DNA of 64,000 nt from Lachnoclostridium sp. UBA2905 (GCA_002349525.1 DEDL01000035.1:40256-104255); one strand, 5' to 3'; positions 50,195 to 58,931 are shown, counted from the first letter of the stretch. Notes: generated from the sequence alone by a model not told the origin. Numbers and translations are program-made.

Positions 50195-51805
50195 ATGTAT
50201 ACACCATATCCAGAGAATATGATGGAATCTATCAAAAAGGTAGAAGCTACAAGAGCTGAGCGTATGAGTAACGAGCCAAGACGTCTCACAGCTGATGAAA
50301 AAGACGCCCTCTTAGCTGCATTCCATCCAGATTATAATAAAGATGCTTTCGACGAGATTAAGGTTGGAGCTAATAAGGGAGAGAAGGCTCCTAAGCAGTT
50401 AGCAACAATGCTTCATTCAACAAGCCGTATCCTTAATGAGAAAATTGACATCAGTAAAGTAGATTATGATGTTGATGTTCTTGTAATCGGTGGTGGTGGG
50501 GCTGGTTCATCATGTGCTATCGAGGCTCACAATGCCGGTGCTAATGTTATGATCGTAACAAAGCTTCGTATCGGTGATGCTAACACAATGATGGCTGAAG
50601 GTGGAATCCAGGCTGCTGATAAAGAGAATGACTCACCTGTACAGCATTACCTTGACTGCTTCGGAGGCGGACACTTCGCTGCTAAACCTGAACTTGTTAA
50701 GAGACTTGTTATGGAAGCACCAGATGCAATCAAGTGGTTAAATGAACTTGGTGTTGAATTCGATAAAGAAGATGACGGAAGAATGATCACTACTCATGGT
50801 GGTGGAACTTCAAGAAAGAGAATGCATGCTGCTAAGGATTATTCTGGAGCAGAGATCATGCGTACAATCAGAGATGAAGTTATCAACCTTGGTATTCCTG
50901 TAGTAGAGTTTACTTCAGCTGTTGAACTTATTAAAGATGATAAGGGACAGGTTGCAGGAGCTGTATTACTTAACATGGAAACAGGTGATTATTCAGTTGC
51001 CAAGGCTAAGACAGTTGTAATCGCTACAGGTGGTGCAGGAAGAATGCATTATCAGGGGTTCCCAACATCTAACCACTATGGAGCAACAGCTGATGGACTT
51101 GTACTTGGATACAGAGCTGGAGCTAAGCTTCGTAACCAGGATTCAATCCAGTATCATCCAACAGGAGCTATATATCCATCACAGATTTTAGGAGCTCTTG
51201 TTACTGAAAAAGTACGTTCAGTAGGGGCTCAGCTTGTTAACGCAAACGGTGAAGCTTACATTCACCCACTTGAAACTCGTGACGTTAACGCTTCAGGTGT
51301 TATCCGTGAGTGTCGTGAGGGACGTGGAGTTGAAGTTCCTGGTGGATTACAGGGTGTATGGCTTGACACACCAATGATCGAGATCCTTGGTGGAGAGGGA
51401 ACTATCGAAAAGAGAATCCCAGCTATGTTCCGTATGTATATGAACTATGGAATCGATATGAGAAAGGTTCCAATCGTTATATATCCAACACTTCATTACC
51501 AGAATGGTGGTCTTGAGATTAATGGTGACGGATTTACAACAGAGATCCCTAACCTTTTAGTTGCAGGAGAAGCTGCCGGTGGTATTCATGGAACAAACAG
51601 ACTTATGGGTAACTCACTTCTTGACGTTATCGTATTTGGTAGAAATGCTGGTAAGAAAGCAGCTGCTAAGTGCAAAGACGTTGAACTTGGTGCAATGAAC
51701 CTTGATCATGTAAAAGCATATGATGATGAGTTAAAAGCAAATCATCTTGAAACAGGAGAAGTTTCACCACTTCTTTTACCAAAATATGCTCGTCATGAGA
51801 GATAA
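50195..51805 (+). CDS. frdA: Soluble fumarate reductase flavoprotein subunit
   Basis: A 536-residue FAD protein of the FrdA/SdhA/TfrA family. An N-terminal extension of about 90 residues precedes the FAD motif VLVIGGGGAGSSCAIEAHNA. Active-site elements are visible: HGGGTSRKRMHAA, QYHPTGAIYPSQILG, the proton-shuttle Arg in IRECREGRG, and the substrate His in YPTLHYQNGGL. The end, GEAAGGIHGTNRLMGNSLLDVIVFGR, is also typical. The C-terminal helical domain of membrane-bound FrdA is mostly missing, as in TfrA. No signal peptide and no FrdC or FrdD anchor genes are present, so the enzyme is cytosolic. Electrons should come from the neighbouring iron-sulfur protein and Hdr. Confidence 0.9.
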   Translation: MYTPYPENMMESIKKVEATRAERMSNEPRRLTADEKDALLAAFHPDYNKDAFDEIKVGANKGEKAPKQLATMLHSTSRILNEKIDISKVDYDVDVLVIGGGGAGSSCAIEAHNAGANVMIVTKLRIGDANTMMAEGGIQAADKENDSPVQHYLDCFGGGHFAAKPELVKRLVMEAPDAIKWLNELGVEFDKEDDGRMITTHGGGTSRKRMHAAKDYSGAEIMRTIRDEVINLGIPVVEFTSAVELIKDDKGQVAGAVLLNMETGDYSVAKAKTVVIATGGAGRMHYQGFPTSNHYGATADGLVLGYRAGAKLRNQDSIQYHPTGAIYPSQILGALVTEKVRSVGAQLVNANGEAYIHPLETRDVNASGVIRECREGRGVEVPGGLQGVWLDTPMIEILGGEGTIEKRIPAMFRMYMNYGIDMRKVPIVIYPTLHYQNGGLEINGDGFTTEIPNLLVAGEAAGGIHGTNRLMGNSLLDVIVFGRNAGKKAAAKCKDVELGAMNLDHVKAYDDELKANHLETGEVSPLLLPKYARHER

Positions 51806-51826
51806 GATTAACTGATTTTCAATTGA

Positions 51827-51884
51827 CTCAGTGGGAGTTTACTATGTTAAATGATTAATTTAACAATAATATTCTTCCGCTGAG
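51827..51884. repeat. Cruciform-forming inverted repeat after frdA
   Basis: CTCAGTGGGAG at 51827 pairs with CTTCCGCTGAG at 51874, and inside it GTTAAAT pairs with ATTTAAC (51846-51864). No T run follows, but TATAAT lies 11 bases after it, before the fumarase genes. The outer arms resemble the second hairpin of the dispersed repeat. Confidence 0.6.
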
Positions 51885-51931
51885 TTGTTGACTGTATAAT
51901 AGAGATTTAAAAAATGTAGGAGGAAAGAACA

Positions 51932-52774
51932 TTGCGTGAAATAGAAGTAAGTAAAATAACTGACGTTGTTGAAAAGCTTTGTATTGATGCAAATGAACAT
52001 CTTCCAGAGGATGTTAAATGTGCAATTAAAGATTGCCGTGCATGTGAAGATGGAGAGATAGCAAAGGGAATTCTTGATAACATTATTGAGAATTTTGAAA
52101 TTGCTGACAGAGAGTGCGTGCCAATTTGCCAGGATACAGGTATGGCATGTGTATTCCTTGAGATTGGACAGGATGTACATTTTGTAGGTGGAGATCTTAG
52201 TGATGCCATCAACGAAGGTGTTCGTCGTGGATATGACAAGGGATATCTTAGAAAATCTGTTGTTAAAGATCCTGTACGTCGTGGAAATACAGGTGACAAC
52301 ACACCTGCTATGATATATACAGAAATCGTTCCTGGTGACAGTGTTAAAATAACTGTTGGACCTAAGGGATTTGGTAGTGAGAACATGAGTGCTATCCGTA
52401 TGTTTAAGCCATCACATGGTCTTCAGGGAATTAAAGATTTCATCATTGAGACAGTTGAAACAGCAGGTCCTAACCCATGCCCACCAATGGTAGTTGGTGT
52501 TGGCATAGGTGGAACATTTGATAAGGCTGCTTTACTTGCTAAGAAAGCTCTTATGAGACCACTTGATTCGTCTAACCCAGATCCTTTTTATGCAGATCTT
52601 GAGAAGGAAATGCTTGAAAAGATCAATGAACTTGGTATCGGACCACAGGGATTTGGTGGAAAGACTACAGCTATCGGACTTAATATTGAGACATTACCAA
52701 CACATATTGCCGGTATGCCATGTGCAATTAATATTAACTGCCATGTAACTCGTCATAAAACGGAGGTGATATAA
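51932..52774 (+). CDS. Class I fumarate hydratase, alpha subunit
   Basis: With the next gene it forms a two-subunit [4Fe-4S] fumarase (or the closely related tartrate dehydratase) that interconverts malate and fumarate. The 280-residue alpha subunit has cluster cysteines in PICQDTGMACVF, PNPCPPMVVGVGIGGTFDKA and AINITCH-like CAININCHVTRH. The start is TTG, eight bases after AGGAGG; no ATG competes. Fumarate made here would be the substrate of FrdA encoded just upstream, which supports fumarase over tartrate dehydratase. A 126-base gap separates it from frdA. Confidence 0.92.
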   Translation: MREIEVSKITDVVEKLCIDANEHLPEDVKCAIKDCRACEDGEIAKGILDNIIENFEIADRECVPICQDTGMACVFLEIGQDVHFVGGDLSDAINEGVRRGYDKGYLRKSVVKDPVRRGNTGDNTPAMIYTEIVPGDSVKITVGPKGFGSENMSAIRMFKPSHGLQGIKDFIIETVETAGPNPCPPMVVGVGIGGTFDKAALLAKKALMRPLDSSNPDPFYADLEKEMLEKINELGIGPQGFGGKTTAIGLNIETLPTHIAGMPCAININCHVTRHKTEVI

Positions 52775-53338
52775 ATGGCAGAGAGAAAAATAACATTACC
52801 ACTTACAGAGAAACTTGCAAAGACACTTCATGCAGGTGACAGAGTATTACTTACAGGAACCATTTATACATCCCGTGATGCAGGACATAAGAGAATGTGT
52901 GAATCACTTGCTAAGGGTGAAGAAATTCCTTTTGATCCTAAGGATGCAACAATTTATTATGTTGGACCAACACCAGCAAAACCAGGTCAGGTAATCGGTT
53001 CAGCAGGTCCTACAACAAGTGGACGTATGGATGCTTATGCACCAACAATGATGTCAGTAGGTGCACGTGGAATGATAGGTAAGGGTGCCCGTCTTCCAGA
53101 AGTAATCGATGCAATGAAGAAATACAGCGGAGTCTATTTTGGAGCAATCGGTGGAGCAGGAGCTCTTCTTGCAAAATGTATCAAAAAAGCTGAACTTATT
53201 GCATTTGAAGATCTTGGAGCAGAAGCTCTTCGTAAGCTTTACGTTGAGGACATGCCTCTTGTAGTTATTATTGACAGTGAAGGAAATAACCTTTACGAAG
53301 AAGGTCGTGCAGAATATCTTAAAGAGCATAACAAATAA
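52775..53338 (+). CDS. Class I fumarate hydratase, beta subunit
   Basis: The 187-residue beta subunit completes the fumarase active site. Family segments are LLTGTIYTSRDAGHKRM, IYYVGPTPAKPGQVIGSAGPTT-like YYVGPTPAKPGQVIGSAG, TTSGRMDAYAP, MIGKGARLPEV and GAIGGAGALLAKCI. It starts one base after the alpha stop, with GGAGG inside the end of that gene. Length is normal for the split form. Confidence 0.93.
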   Translation: MAERKITLPLTEKLAKTLHAGDRVLLTGTIYTSRDAGHKRMCESLAKGEEIPFDPKDATIYYVGPTPAKPGQVIGSAGPTTSGRMDAYAPTMMSVGARGMIGKGARLPEVIDAMKKYSGVYFGAIGGAGALLAKCIKKAELIAFEDLGAEALRKLYVEDMPLVVIIDSEGNNLYEEGRAEYLKEHNK

Positions 53339-53375
53339 TTGAAAAAATATTGATATACTATAATTAATGTAAACA

Positions 53376-53411
53376 GATGTGTCGCTCCAATAAAATATGG
53401 AGCGACATATC
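53376..53411 (+). other. Hairpin between fumarase and transporter genes
   Basis: GATGTGTCGCTCCA pairs with TGGAGCGACATATC around an eight-base loop. No T run follows. It is in the leader of the transporter gene and may be a pausing, stabilising or operator element; a TATAAT at 53359 just upstream could be the -10 of a promoter without a clear -35. Confidence 0.6.
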
Positions 53412-53440
53412 TATAGGTTAAGAAAATAGGAGTTGAAAAA

Positions 53441-54688
53441 ATGGCTTTATTAGGTGGATTATTATCAGTTAAGGGCGTTGCATACCTTTCCTTTTCAGTA
53501 TTTTTAGTAGCTGCAATTGGTTATGCACTTGGAAAGATTACAATAAAGGGAGTCAATCTCGGAACTGCAGGCGTATTTATTATTGCTCTTTTATTTGGTT
53601 GTTTTTTCTATGATTCTCTTGATGCACAACTTGTTATTAAGGGAACAGAAACAACGTATACTGGCGATGCGCTGAAAGTTGTTGAAAATCTTGGACTTAT
53701 ATTCTTTGTTACTTCAGTTGGTTTTATTGCCGGACCTAACTTTTTTGGAAATTTGAAGAAGAACTTCAAATCATACGTTTTACTTGGATTAGTTATAATT
53801 GCTGCAGCATCACTTACATGTGTAGCTTGTATTTTTGTAGGAAAATCTTTGAGCCCATCAGTAAGTGCCAATGAAATGAAGGCAATGCTTGTTGGACTTA
53901 TGTCAGGAGCACTTACAAGTACACCGGCTTTCGCTTCAGCAAAAGCAACAATTGCTTCATTAGCAACTAACGTGGATGAAGCAGTTACACTTGAATCAGT
54001 TGTAACAGTAGGTTATGGCATTGCATATCTTTTCGGAGTAGTTGGAGTTGTATTATTTGTTCAGATAATTCCAAAAATTCTTAAAGCAGATATGACAGAA
54101 GAAGTTAAAAAGATTTCTATAAATAAAAATGAAACAAAAGCGAGAAAGCATGTGAAACTTGTTGATATGGATGAGTTTGGACTTATGGTATTTTCACTTG
54201 CTGTTATTCTTGGAATTATGTTTGGAGCAATCAGTTACAATAACTTTTCACTTACAACCACTGGTGGATGTCTTCTCGTAGCCCTTGTATTTGGACACTT
54301 TGGTAATATCGGAAGACTGAATATTATACCTAAGACATCAACACTTAAGATACTTCGTGAGCTTGGACTTATGTTCTTCCTTATTGGAGCAGGTATTCCT
54401 GGTGGGGCCAAGTTCGTTGAGTACTTTGAATTAAGTTATTTTGTATATGGAGTTGTTATGACAACCATACCAATGGTAATTGGTTATTTTGTTGCAAAAC
54501 ACCTTCTCAAGCTTCCGCTTCTTAATACACTTGGTTCTATTACAGGTGGTATGACAAGTACTCCTGCACTTGGAACACTTATTAATACATCTGGAACAGA
54601 AGATGTTGCAACAGCATATGCAGCAACATATCCAATAGCACTTGTTGCCATTGTAGTTGCTTCACAGCTCATTCTCCTTGTTTGTTAA
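53441..54688 (+). CDS. AspT/SucE-type dicarboxylate transporter, short form
   Basis: A 415-residue membrane protein with about ten helices in two repeats, each carrying the family core: GLMSGALTSTPAFASA in the first half and GSITGGMTSTPALGTL in the second. AspT exchanges aspartate for alanine, and the relative SucE of Corynebacterium exports succinate. Usual members are near 540 residues with two cytosolic TrkA_C domains between the halves; here only a charged loop of about 45 residues remains (around 205-250). Position after frdA and fumarase favours a role as succinate exporter or fumarate/succinate or aspartate/succinate exchanger. A terminator ends the unit. Confidence 0.82.
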   Translation: MALLGGLLSVKGVAYLSFSVFLVAAIGYALGKITIKGVNLGTAGVFIIALLFGCFFYDSLDAQLVIKGTETTYTGDALKVVENLGLIFFVTSVGFIAGPNFFGNLKKNFKSYVLLGLVIIAAASLTCVACIFVGKSLSPSVSANEMKAMLVGLMSGALTSTPAFASAKATIASLATNVDEAVTLESVVTVGYGIAYLFGVVGVVLFVQIIPKILKADMTEEVKKISINKNETKARKHVKLVDMDEFGLMVFSLAVILGIMFGAISYNNFSLTTTGGCLLVALVFGHFGNIGRLNIIPKTSTLKILRELGLMFFLIGAGIPGGAKFVEYFELSYFVYGVVMTTIPMVIGYFVAKHLLKLPLLNTLGSITGGMTSTPALGTLINTSGTEDVATAYAATYPIALVAIVVASQLILLVC

Positions 54689-54781
54689 TATATGATATAT
54701 GAGCAAGAGAACAAACAAAAGAATGAAAGTATTTAACTAAATAATATAAGTAATATTCTATTTCTATGTTACTAACACTTG

Positions 54782-54850
54782 GGATGCACATGTTTCTACG
54801 GATTAGACTAATCATTTGATTCGGCAGTTTGAAACTGTGCATCCTGTTTT
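54782..54850 (+). terminator. Terminator after the transporter
   Basis: GGATGCACATGTTTC pairs with GAAACTGTGCATCC (one bulge) around a 34-base loop, followed by TGTTTT. The loop contains a smaller stem (ATTAGA with AATC). It could also be a small structured RNA, but its position fits termination. Confidence 0.7.
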
Positions 54851-54888
54851 ACATCCATAATATATCAGTAATGGGGGAGAAATATTGT

Positions 54889-55488
54889 TTATGAAAGTGC
54901 GTGACTGCCGGCAAGTGTTGGATTAGTCATACTATTATTGTTATCAAAGAATACGTTGTTTCCTGCTTCCATAGCATCTGCGAAATTAAGAGGATGTGTA
55001 CGCAGATAAGCCTTAAGGAGCTCAAATGTTCTGAGAACAGGGCGCTCTGATGTAAGAGCAGGTATTGTATCTATATATTTACATCCATATTTGTTTGCAA
55101 GCTCTTCAAGGGCTGTGTTAAGTGCTGAAGCCATTGGAGATGATGACATTACTGGAAGAATGTAAATAGTAGCTTTTGTCTTTGTATGTATTGTATAAAG
55201 AAGCCATTCATATTTTGAAATGAAGTTGTCCATATTGAACCTACCAATTTTGATGTCTTCTTCACCAAGGTTAAGAAATACCTTTCCAGGCATGAAATCA
55301 AGAACACAGAGATTAAGATAAGACTGTACCTGATCCATCGTCAGATTAGCAATACTTCTATTGTATATTTCTTCGTCAAGCCCATACATCTTTGCAAGCT
55401 CTGCAACAGGAAAACCTGCAAGGTAGCTTGAGCCAAAAAATACGATGTTTCCGTTTTTAACTTTGCTATTAAGCTGTTTGAACGTCAT
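54889..55488 (-). CDS. Degenerate SGNH-hydrolase-fold protein
   Basis: A 199-residue protein with an SGNH/GDSL layout: block I NIVFFGSSYLAGFPV with a Ser at residue 21, block II NRSIANLTMDQ, block III FLNLGEED and a final NPTLAGSHAL. Active enzymes have Gly-x-Asn-Asp in block III and Asp-x-x-His in block V. Here block III is Gly-Glu-Glu-Asp and the His of block V is Asn. Ser21 alone cannot give normal esterase activity, so this may be a binding protein or act by other residues. The chosen ATG has GAGGGG upstream. It overlaps the SemiSWEET gene by 20 bases, so the two are co-translated. Confidence 0.65.
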   Translation of the reverse strand: MTFKQLNSKVKNGNIVFFGSSYLAGFPVAELAKMYGLDEEIYNRSIANLTMDQVQSYLNLCVLDFMPGKVFLNLGEEDIKIGRFNMDNFISKYEWLLYTIHTKTKATIYILPVMSSSPMASALNTALEELANKYGCKYIDTIPALTSERPVLRTFELLKAYLRTHPLNFADAMEAGNNVFFDNNNSMTNPTLAGSHALS

Positions 55489-55804
55489 AATAATCATTCC
55501 CCTCTTTTGTACTGCTTTTAGCAGCAGTATTCATGTCAGCGACTTTGTCACGATGTCTGTTAATAAAATAAACAACAAGATTTGCACCTACAACTGCAAG
55601 GTTAAGAAGATACACAATTAAAACGTAATTGATTGTGTGTGAATAAAGCTTAGCGCCGATTCCTGCAAGATATCCTACGATGATAAGAAGGATAAACTGT
55701 AAGCTCATTGATTTAGCTGTTCCTGCCTTGTAGTTTTTAATAAGATTGATTGGCCATGATAATCCAAAGCATGTAAGCATGGCAGCTTCGAGTAACTGTG
55801 TCAT
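55469..55804 (-). CDS. SemiSWEET/PQ-loop membrane protein
   Basis: A 111-residue protein with three transmembrane helices and the PQ-loop signature in LSWPINLIKNYKAGTAKSMS, then LQFILLIIVGYLAGIGAKL and YVLIVYLLNLAVVGANLVVYF. SemiSWEETs form dimers that pass sugars across the membrane. A Ser/Thr-rich cytosolic tail follows the last helix. The ATG used follows AGGAGG; an earlier ATG has none. It is transcribed away from the LysR gene, which may regulate it. Substrate unknown. Confidence 0.85.
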   Translation of the reverse strand: MTQLLEAAMLTCFGLSWPINLIKNYKAGTAKSMSLQFILLIIVGYLAGIGAKLYSHTINYVLIVYLLNLAVVGANLVVYFINRHRDKVADMNTAAKSSTKEGNDYYDVQTA

Positions 55805-55971
55805 TGTAATGACCTCCTGCTTGTTATTTTTTGTCATTCTTTTTTCCGAAAACTAATATACCATTGAAATATCCTTTAGTCTAATTTATAATTGTTATTA
55901 AATCGATAAATAATATTTATGAATTATCATTTGGATAAAAATAATTAATATTTAGAACAGGAGGATAGCCT

Positions 55972-56847
55972 ATGGATATAACTCAGATAAAATACTTTCT
56001 TGAGGTAGCAAAAAATCAGCATATTACAAGAAGCGCAAAAAATCTTCATGTAACCCAGCCTACTCTTACCCAGTCCATTCACAAGTTAGAAGCGGATCTT
56101 GGCGTACCCCTATTTGTTCCAAAGGGAAGAAATATTATACTTACACCTTATGGAAAATATCTACAGAAGAAAATCGAACCGGTAATAGAACAGTGGGACA
56201 AAATTCCTGAGGAATTAGCAACAATGGCCAAGCTTGAAACTGAAACTATACATATGAATGTGTTGGCAGCTTCTTCTATAGTTATTGAAGGAATAATTGA
56301 TTATAAGCAAAAGAAGGATATGCACTTTCAGATACTTCAGAATCCGCAAAATGAGCTGTTTGATATTACGATTACTACAAAGCTTTTTTATCAGCAGAGT
56401 CTTAATTCCAACAATAGTTATGTGTGTGGTGAGAAAATATATCTGGCGGTGCCCAATAATGAAAAATACAGAGGACGAAAATCCATATGCCTGAATGAGG
56501 TAAGTGAGGAAGGCTTTGTAAGCCTATTTGGTTCAAAACAGTTCAGATATATATGCGACCAGTTTTGTAAGTTTTCAGGCTTTGAACCTAAAATAATATT
56601 TGAAAGTGATAATCCTGCTGCGGTTAAGAATATGATTGCAGCAAACCTTGGAATAGGATTCTGGCCGGAATTCACATGGGGAGCCGTTGATAAAAAGAAC
56701 ATTATCCTCCTTGAAATAGAGGAACCTATATGTCAGCGAGACATTATTATTTCTTATAATAGAAACAAGATGGATAATACAAATGTGGAGGAATTTTATA
56801 AATTTCTGGTGGATTATTTTGAGTGTAAAAAGTCAGAATACAGGTAA
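55972..56847 (+). CDS. LysR family transcriptional regulator
   Basis: A 291-residue regulator. The winged helix (1-60) reads MDITQIKYFLEVAKNQHITR then SAKNLHVTQPTLTQSIHKLE, very typical. The ligand-binding domain follows, with NMIAANLGIGFWPEFTWG near residue 225. AGGAGG precedes the start. It is divergent from the SemiSWEET-SGNH pair, with a 167-base gap holding ATAAATAATATTTAT, a possible binding palindrome. Its ligand cannot be inferred. Control of the fumarate cluster would be speculation. Confidence 0.9.
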   Translation: MDITQIKYFLEVAKNQHITRSAKNLHVTQPTLTQSIHKLEADLGVPLFVPKGRNIILTPYGKYLQKKIEPVIEQWDKIPEELATMAKLETETIHMNVLAASSIVIEGIIDYKQKKDMHFQILQNPQNELFDITITTKLFYQQSLNSNNSYVCGEKIYLAVPNNEKYRGRKSICLNEVSEEGFVSLFGSKQFRYICDQFCKFSGFEPKIIFESDNPAAVKNMIAANLGIGFWPEFTWGAVDKKNIILLEIEEPICQRDIIISYNRNKMDNTNVEEFYKFLVDYFECKKSEYR

Positions 56848-56936
56848 GTGGTGACAATATTTTTGTTGAAAATTAAGAGGATATAAGAGATAATAAAGAC
56901 ATGATTATTATCATAAAAAGAAAAGGGGTAAGAAGA

Positions 56937-58886
56937 ATGAAACATAGTAAAAAATTAGGTGTGATTATACCGGCAATATGTCTTATTGCGGGCTCATTTA
57001 TTATGTCAGACAATGCTTTTGCATTGGAAGACATCAATATAAGCTTTCCTGCTGACAGAGGCGTATTCCAGAGAGGGGCAGATAATACTGCTGATATTAC
57101 TGTAAAGGCAAGTGTTGATACAACACAGACAGTAAAAGCTGAGCTTGAAGGAGAAGGAATCGCATCAAAGTGGGTTGAGCTTACTAAAACAGAAAATGGT
57201 TATGAGGGAACAATTGAAGATGTAGCAGCAGGAGGATGGTATTCACTTGTTGTTGCAACATTTGATTCATCAGGCAATGAAACCGGTAGAAGTACAGTGG
57301 ACCATGTAGGTGTAGGTGAAGTATTTATTACTGGTGGACAGTCAAACTCCTGTAATTTTGGTGGGGAGAAGACTGAGGCGGAATCTGATCTTGTATCAGC
57401 CTTTGATCCTAAAAATTATACATGGCAGCATTGTGAAGACAGCCAGCCTAATAACAGTGGATTCGGAACAGGTAATGAGGGTGGTTCACCATGGCCAACC
57501 TTTGGAGATAAGCTTGTAGAGAAGATTGATGTTCCTGTAGGTTTATACTCAACTGGACGTGGAAGTGCCAAGATTAGCGAGCTTAAGGGTACTTTCTATG
57601 GAACTATTAAGGAGGCAATTGATAAAATAGCTCCTTACGGATGCAGAGCATTTCTTCTTCATCAGGGAGAGGCAGATACCAACGATACACCTAATGATGA
57701 GTATCTTGCTGATTTGAAGGATCTTATCCAGATGACAAGAGATGATGCAGGGTACGATATTAACTGGTTTGTAGCACAGGTATCTTATGCATGGAGTAAT
57801 TATAATAACAAAGAAAAAATGGATGCTCAGACAGCAACACAGAGAGCAGCCTGCAACAATTATGATATTTTCGTAGGACCAACCACAGATGATTTGCTTG
57901 GCGATTACAGACGTAAGCAGGATAATCTTCATCTTAGCAAGGCAGGACTTATTGAGCATGGAACAAGATGGGCAGATGTTGTATACAACAAGTTATTTAC
58001 AGAATATAAGCTTGAAGCTGAAACTGTAGGTGGAAGCATCAAGGAGTGTGATAAAGGACAGTATGCAGGCAATAAGGTTATCTTAACACCTCAGGCTGAC
58101 CCGGGTTACTATTATGTGGAGAATTCACTTAAAGTAACAGGAAGTGAAGGGGATATTGAGCTTGATAACAATTCATTTGTTATGAGAGCAGAGGACCTTA
58201 AGGTAAGCGCCGAATTTGCAAAATTGCCAGCTCATTTTGACACACTTTATGCTGCTATAGACCAGGCGGAGAAAATTGATGCAAACGCATATGAAAAAGC
58301 TGGCATAGATGCTCTTAATGCAGCAGTTAGTGCAGCAAAGACAGTATATGCAAACCCTAAGTCTACTGAAGCGGATACAACTAAGGCGAAAAATGATCTT
58401 GAAAATGCAATAAAGGCTCTTGTAAAAAAACAGTCCCAGGCTGCAGGAACAGGTGCTAATACATCGCAGACAGCTAATACAGATAATATACAGAAGGTAA
58501 CACCTGCTACCAATAATACACAGAATAAAGCCGGTGTTGGCACAGTAATTACTGTAGGAAACCTTAAATATACAATCACTTCATCAGACAAATTAACTGT
58601 ATCTGTTAAAACAATTGTTAAGAACAAGGCTTCAGTTACAATACCAAAGTCTGTTAAATATGATGGAAAGAAATATAAGGTAACCGGAATAGAGAAGAAT
58701 GCATTTGCAAAGGCATCAAAGCTTAAAAAGGTTACTATAAAATCCACTACAATAACTTCAATTGGCAAGAATGCATTTAAGAAACTGAATAAGGCGGCTA
58801 AGATAAAGGTGCCTAAGAAAAAACTTAAGGCATACAAAAAGCTTCTTAAGAAGGCGGGAGTTAAAAAACAGAAAATAAGCTGTTAG
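56937..58886 (+). CDS. Secreted sialate-O-acetylesterase-like surface protein
   Basis: A 649-residue exported protein. A signal peptide (1-30, ending NAFA) is followed by a beta domain (about 32-125) and an SGNH esterase domain with VFITGGQSNSCNFGG (catalytic Ser), LLHQGEADTND and DNLHLSKAGLIEHG (Asp and His). This resembles the SASA/DUF303 carbohydrate esterases that remove acetyl groups from glycans. A FIVAR-like helical repeat (about 440-510, with ANAYEKAGIDALNAAVSAAK) is followed by a Ser/Thr/Asn linker and a leucine-rich BspA-like segment (IEKNAFAKASKLKKVTI, IGKNAFKKLNKAA). The Lys-rich end KKAGVKKQKISC may attach to the wall by charge. The start has AAGGGG upstream. It probably acts on host or plant glycans. 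Confidence 0.82.
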   Translation: MKHSKKLGVIIPAICLIAGSFIMSDNAFALEDINISFPADRGVFQRGADNTADITVKASVDTTQTVKAELEGEGIASKWVELTKTENGYEGTIEDVAAGGWYSLVVATFDSSGNETGRSTVDHVGVGEVFITGGQSNSCNFGGEKTEAESDLVSAFDPKNYTWQHCEDSQPNNSGFGTGNEGGSPWPTFGDKLVEKIDVPVGLYSTGRGSAKISELKGTFYGTIKEAIDKIAPYGCRAFLLHQGEADTNDTPNDEYLADLKDLIQMTRDDAGYDINWFVAQVSYAWSNYNNKEKMDAQTATQRAACNNYDIFVGPTTDDLLGDYRRKQDNLHLSKAGLIEHGTRWADVVYNKLFTEYKLEAETVGGSIKECDKGQYAGNKVILTPQADPGYYYVENSLKVTGSEGDIELDNNSFVMRAEDLKVSAEFAKLPAHFDTLYAAIDQAEKIDANAYEKAGIDALNAAVSAAKTVYANPKSTEADTTKAKNDLENAIKALVKKQSQAAGTGANTSQTANTDNIQKVTPATNNTQNKAGVGTVITVGNLKYTITSSDKLTVSVKTIVKNKASVTIPKSVKYDGKKYKVTGIEKNAFAKASKLKKVTIKSTTITSIGKNAFKKLNKAAKIKVPKKKLKAYKKLLKKAGVKKQKISC

Positions 58887-58931
58887 AAATATTTGTAGTA
58901 ATTATAGAAAAACTATAGAGGAATGCCTATA

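Noticed and set aside
51806..53440. Membrane anchor subunit for fumarate reductase
   Set aside because: The genes after frdA encode fumarase and a transporter; no small three-helix heme-b protein is present in any frame.
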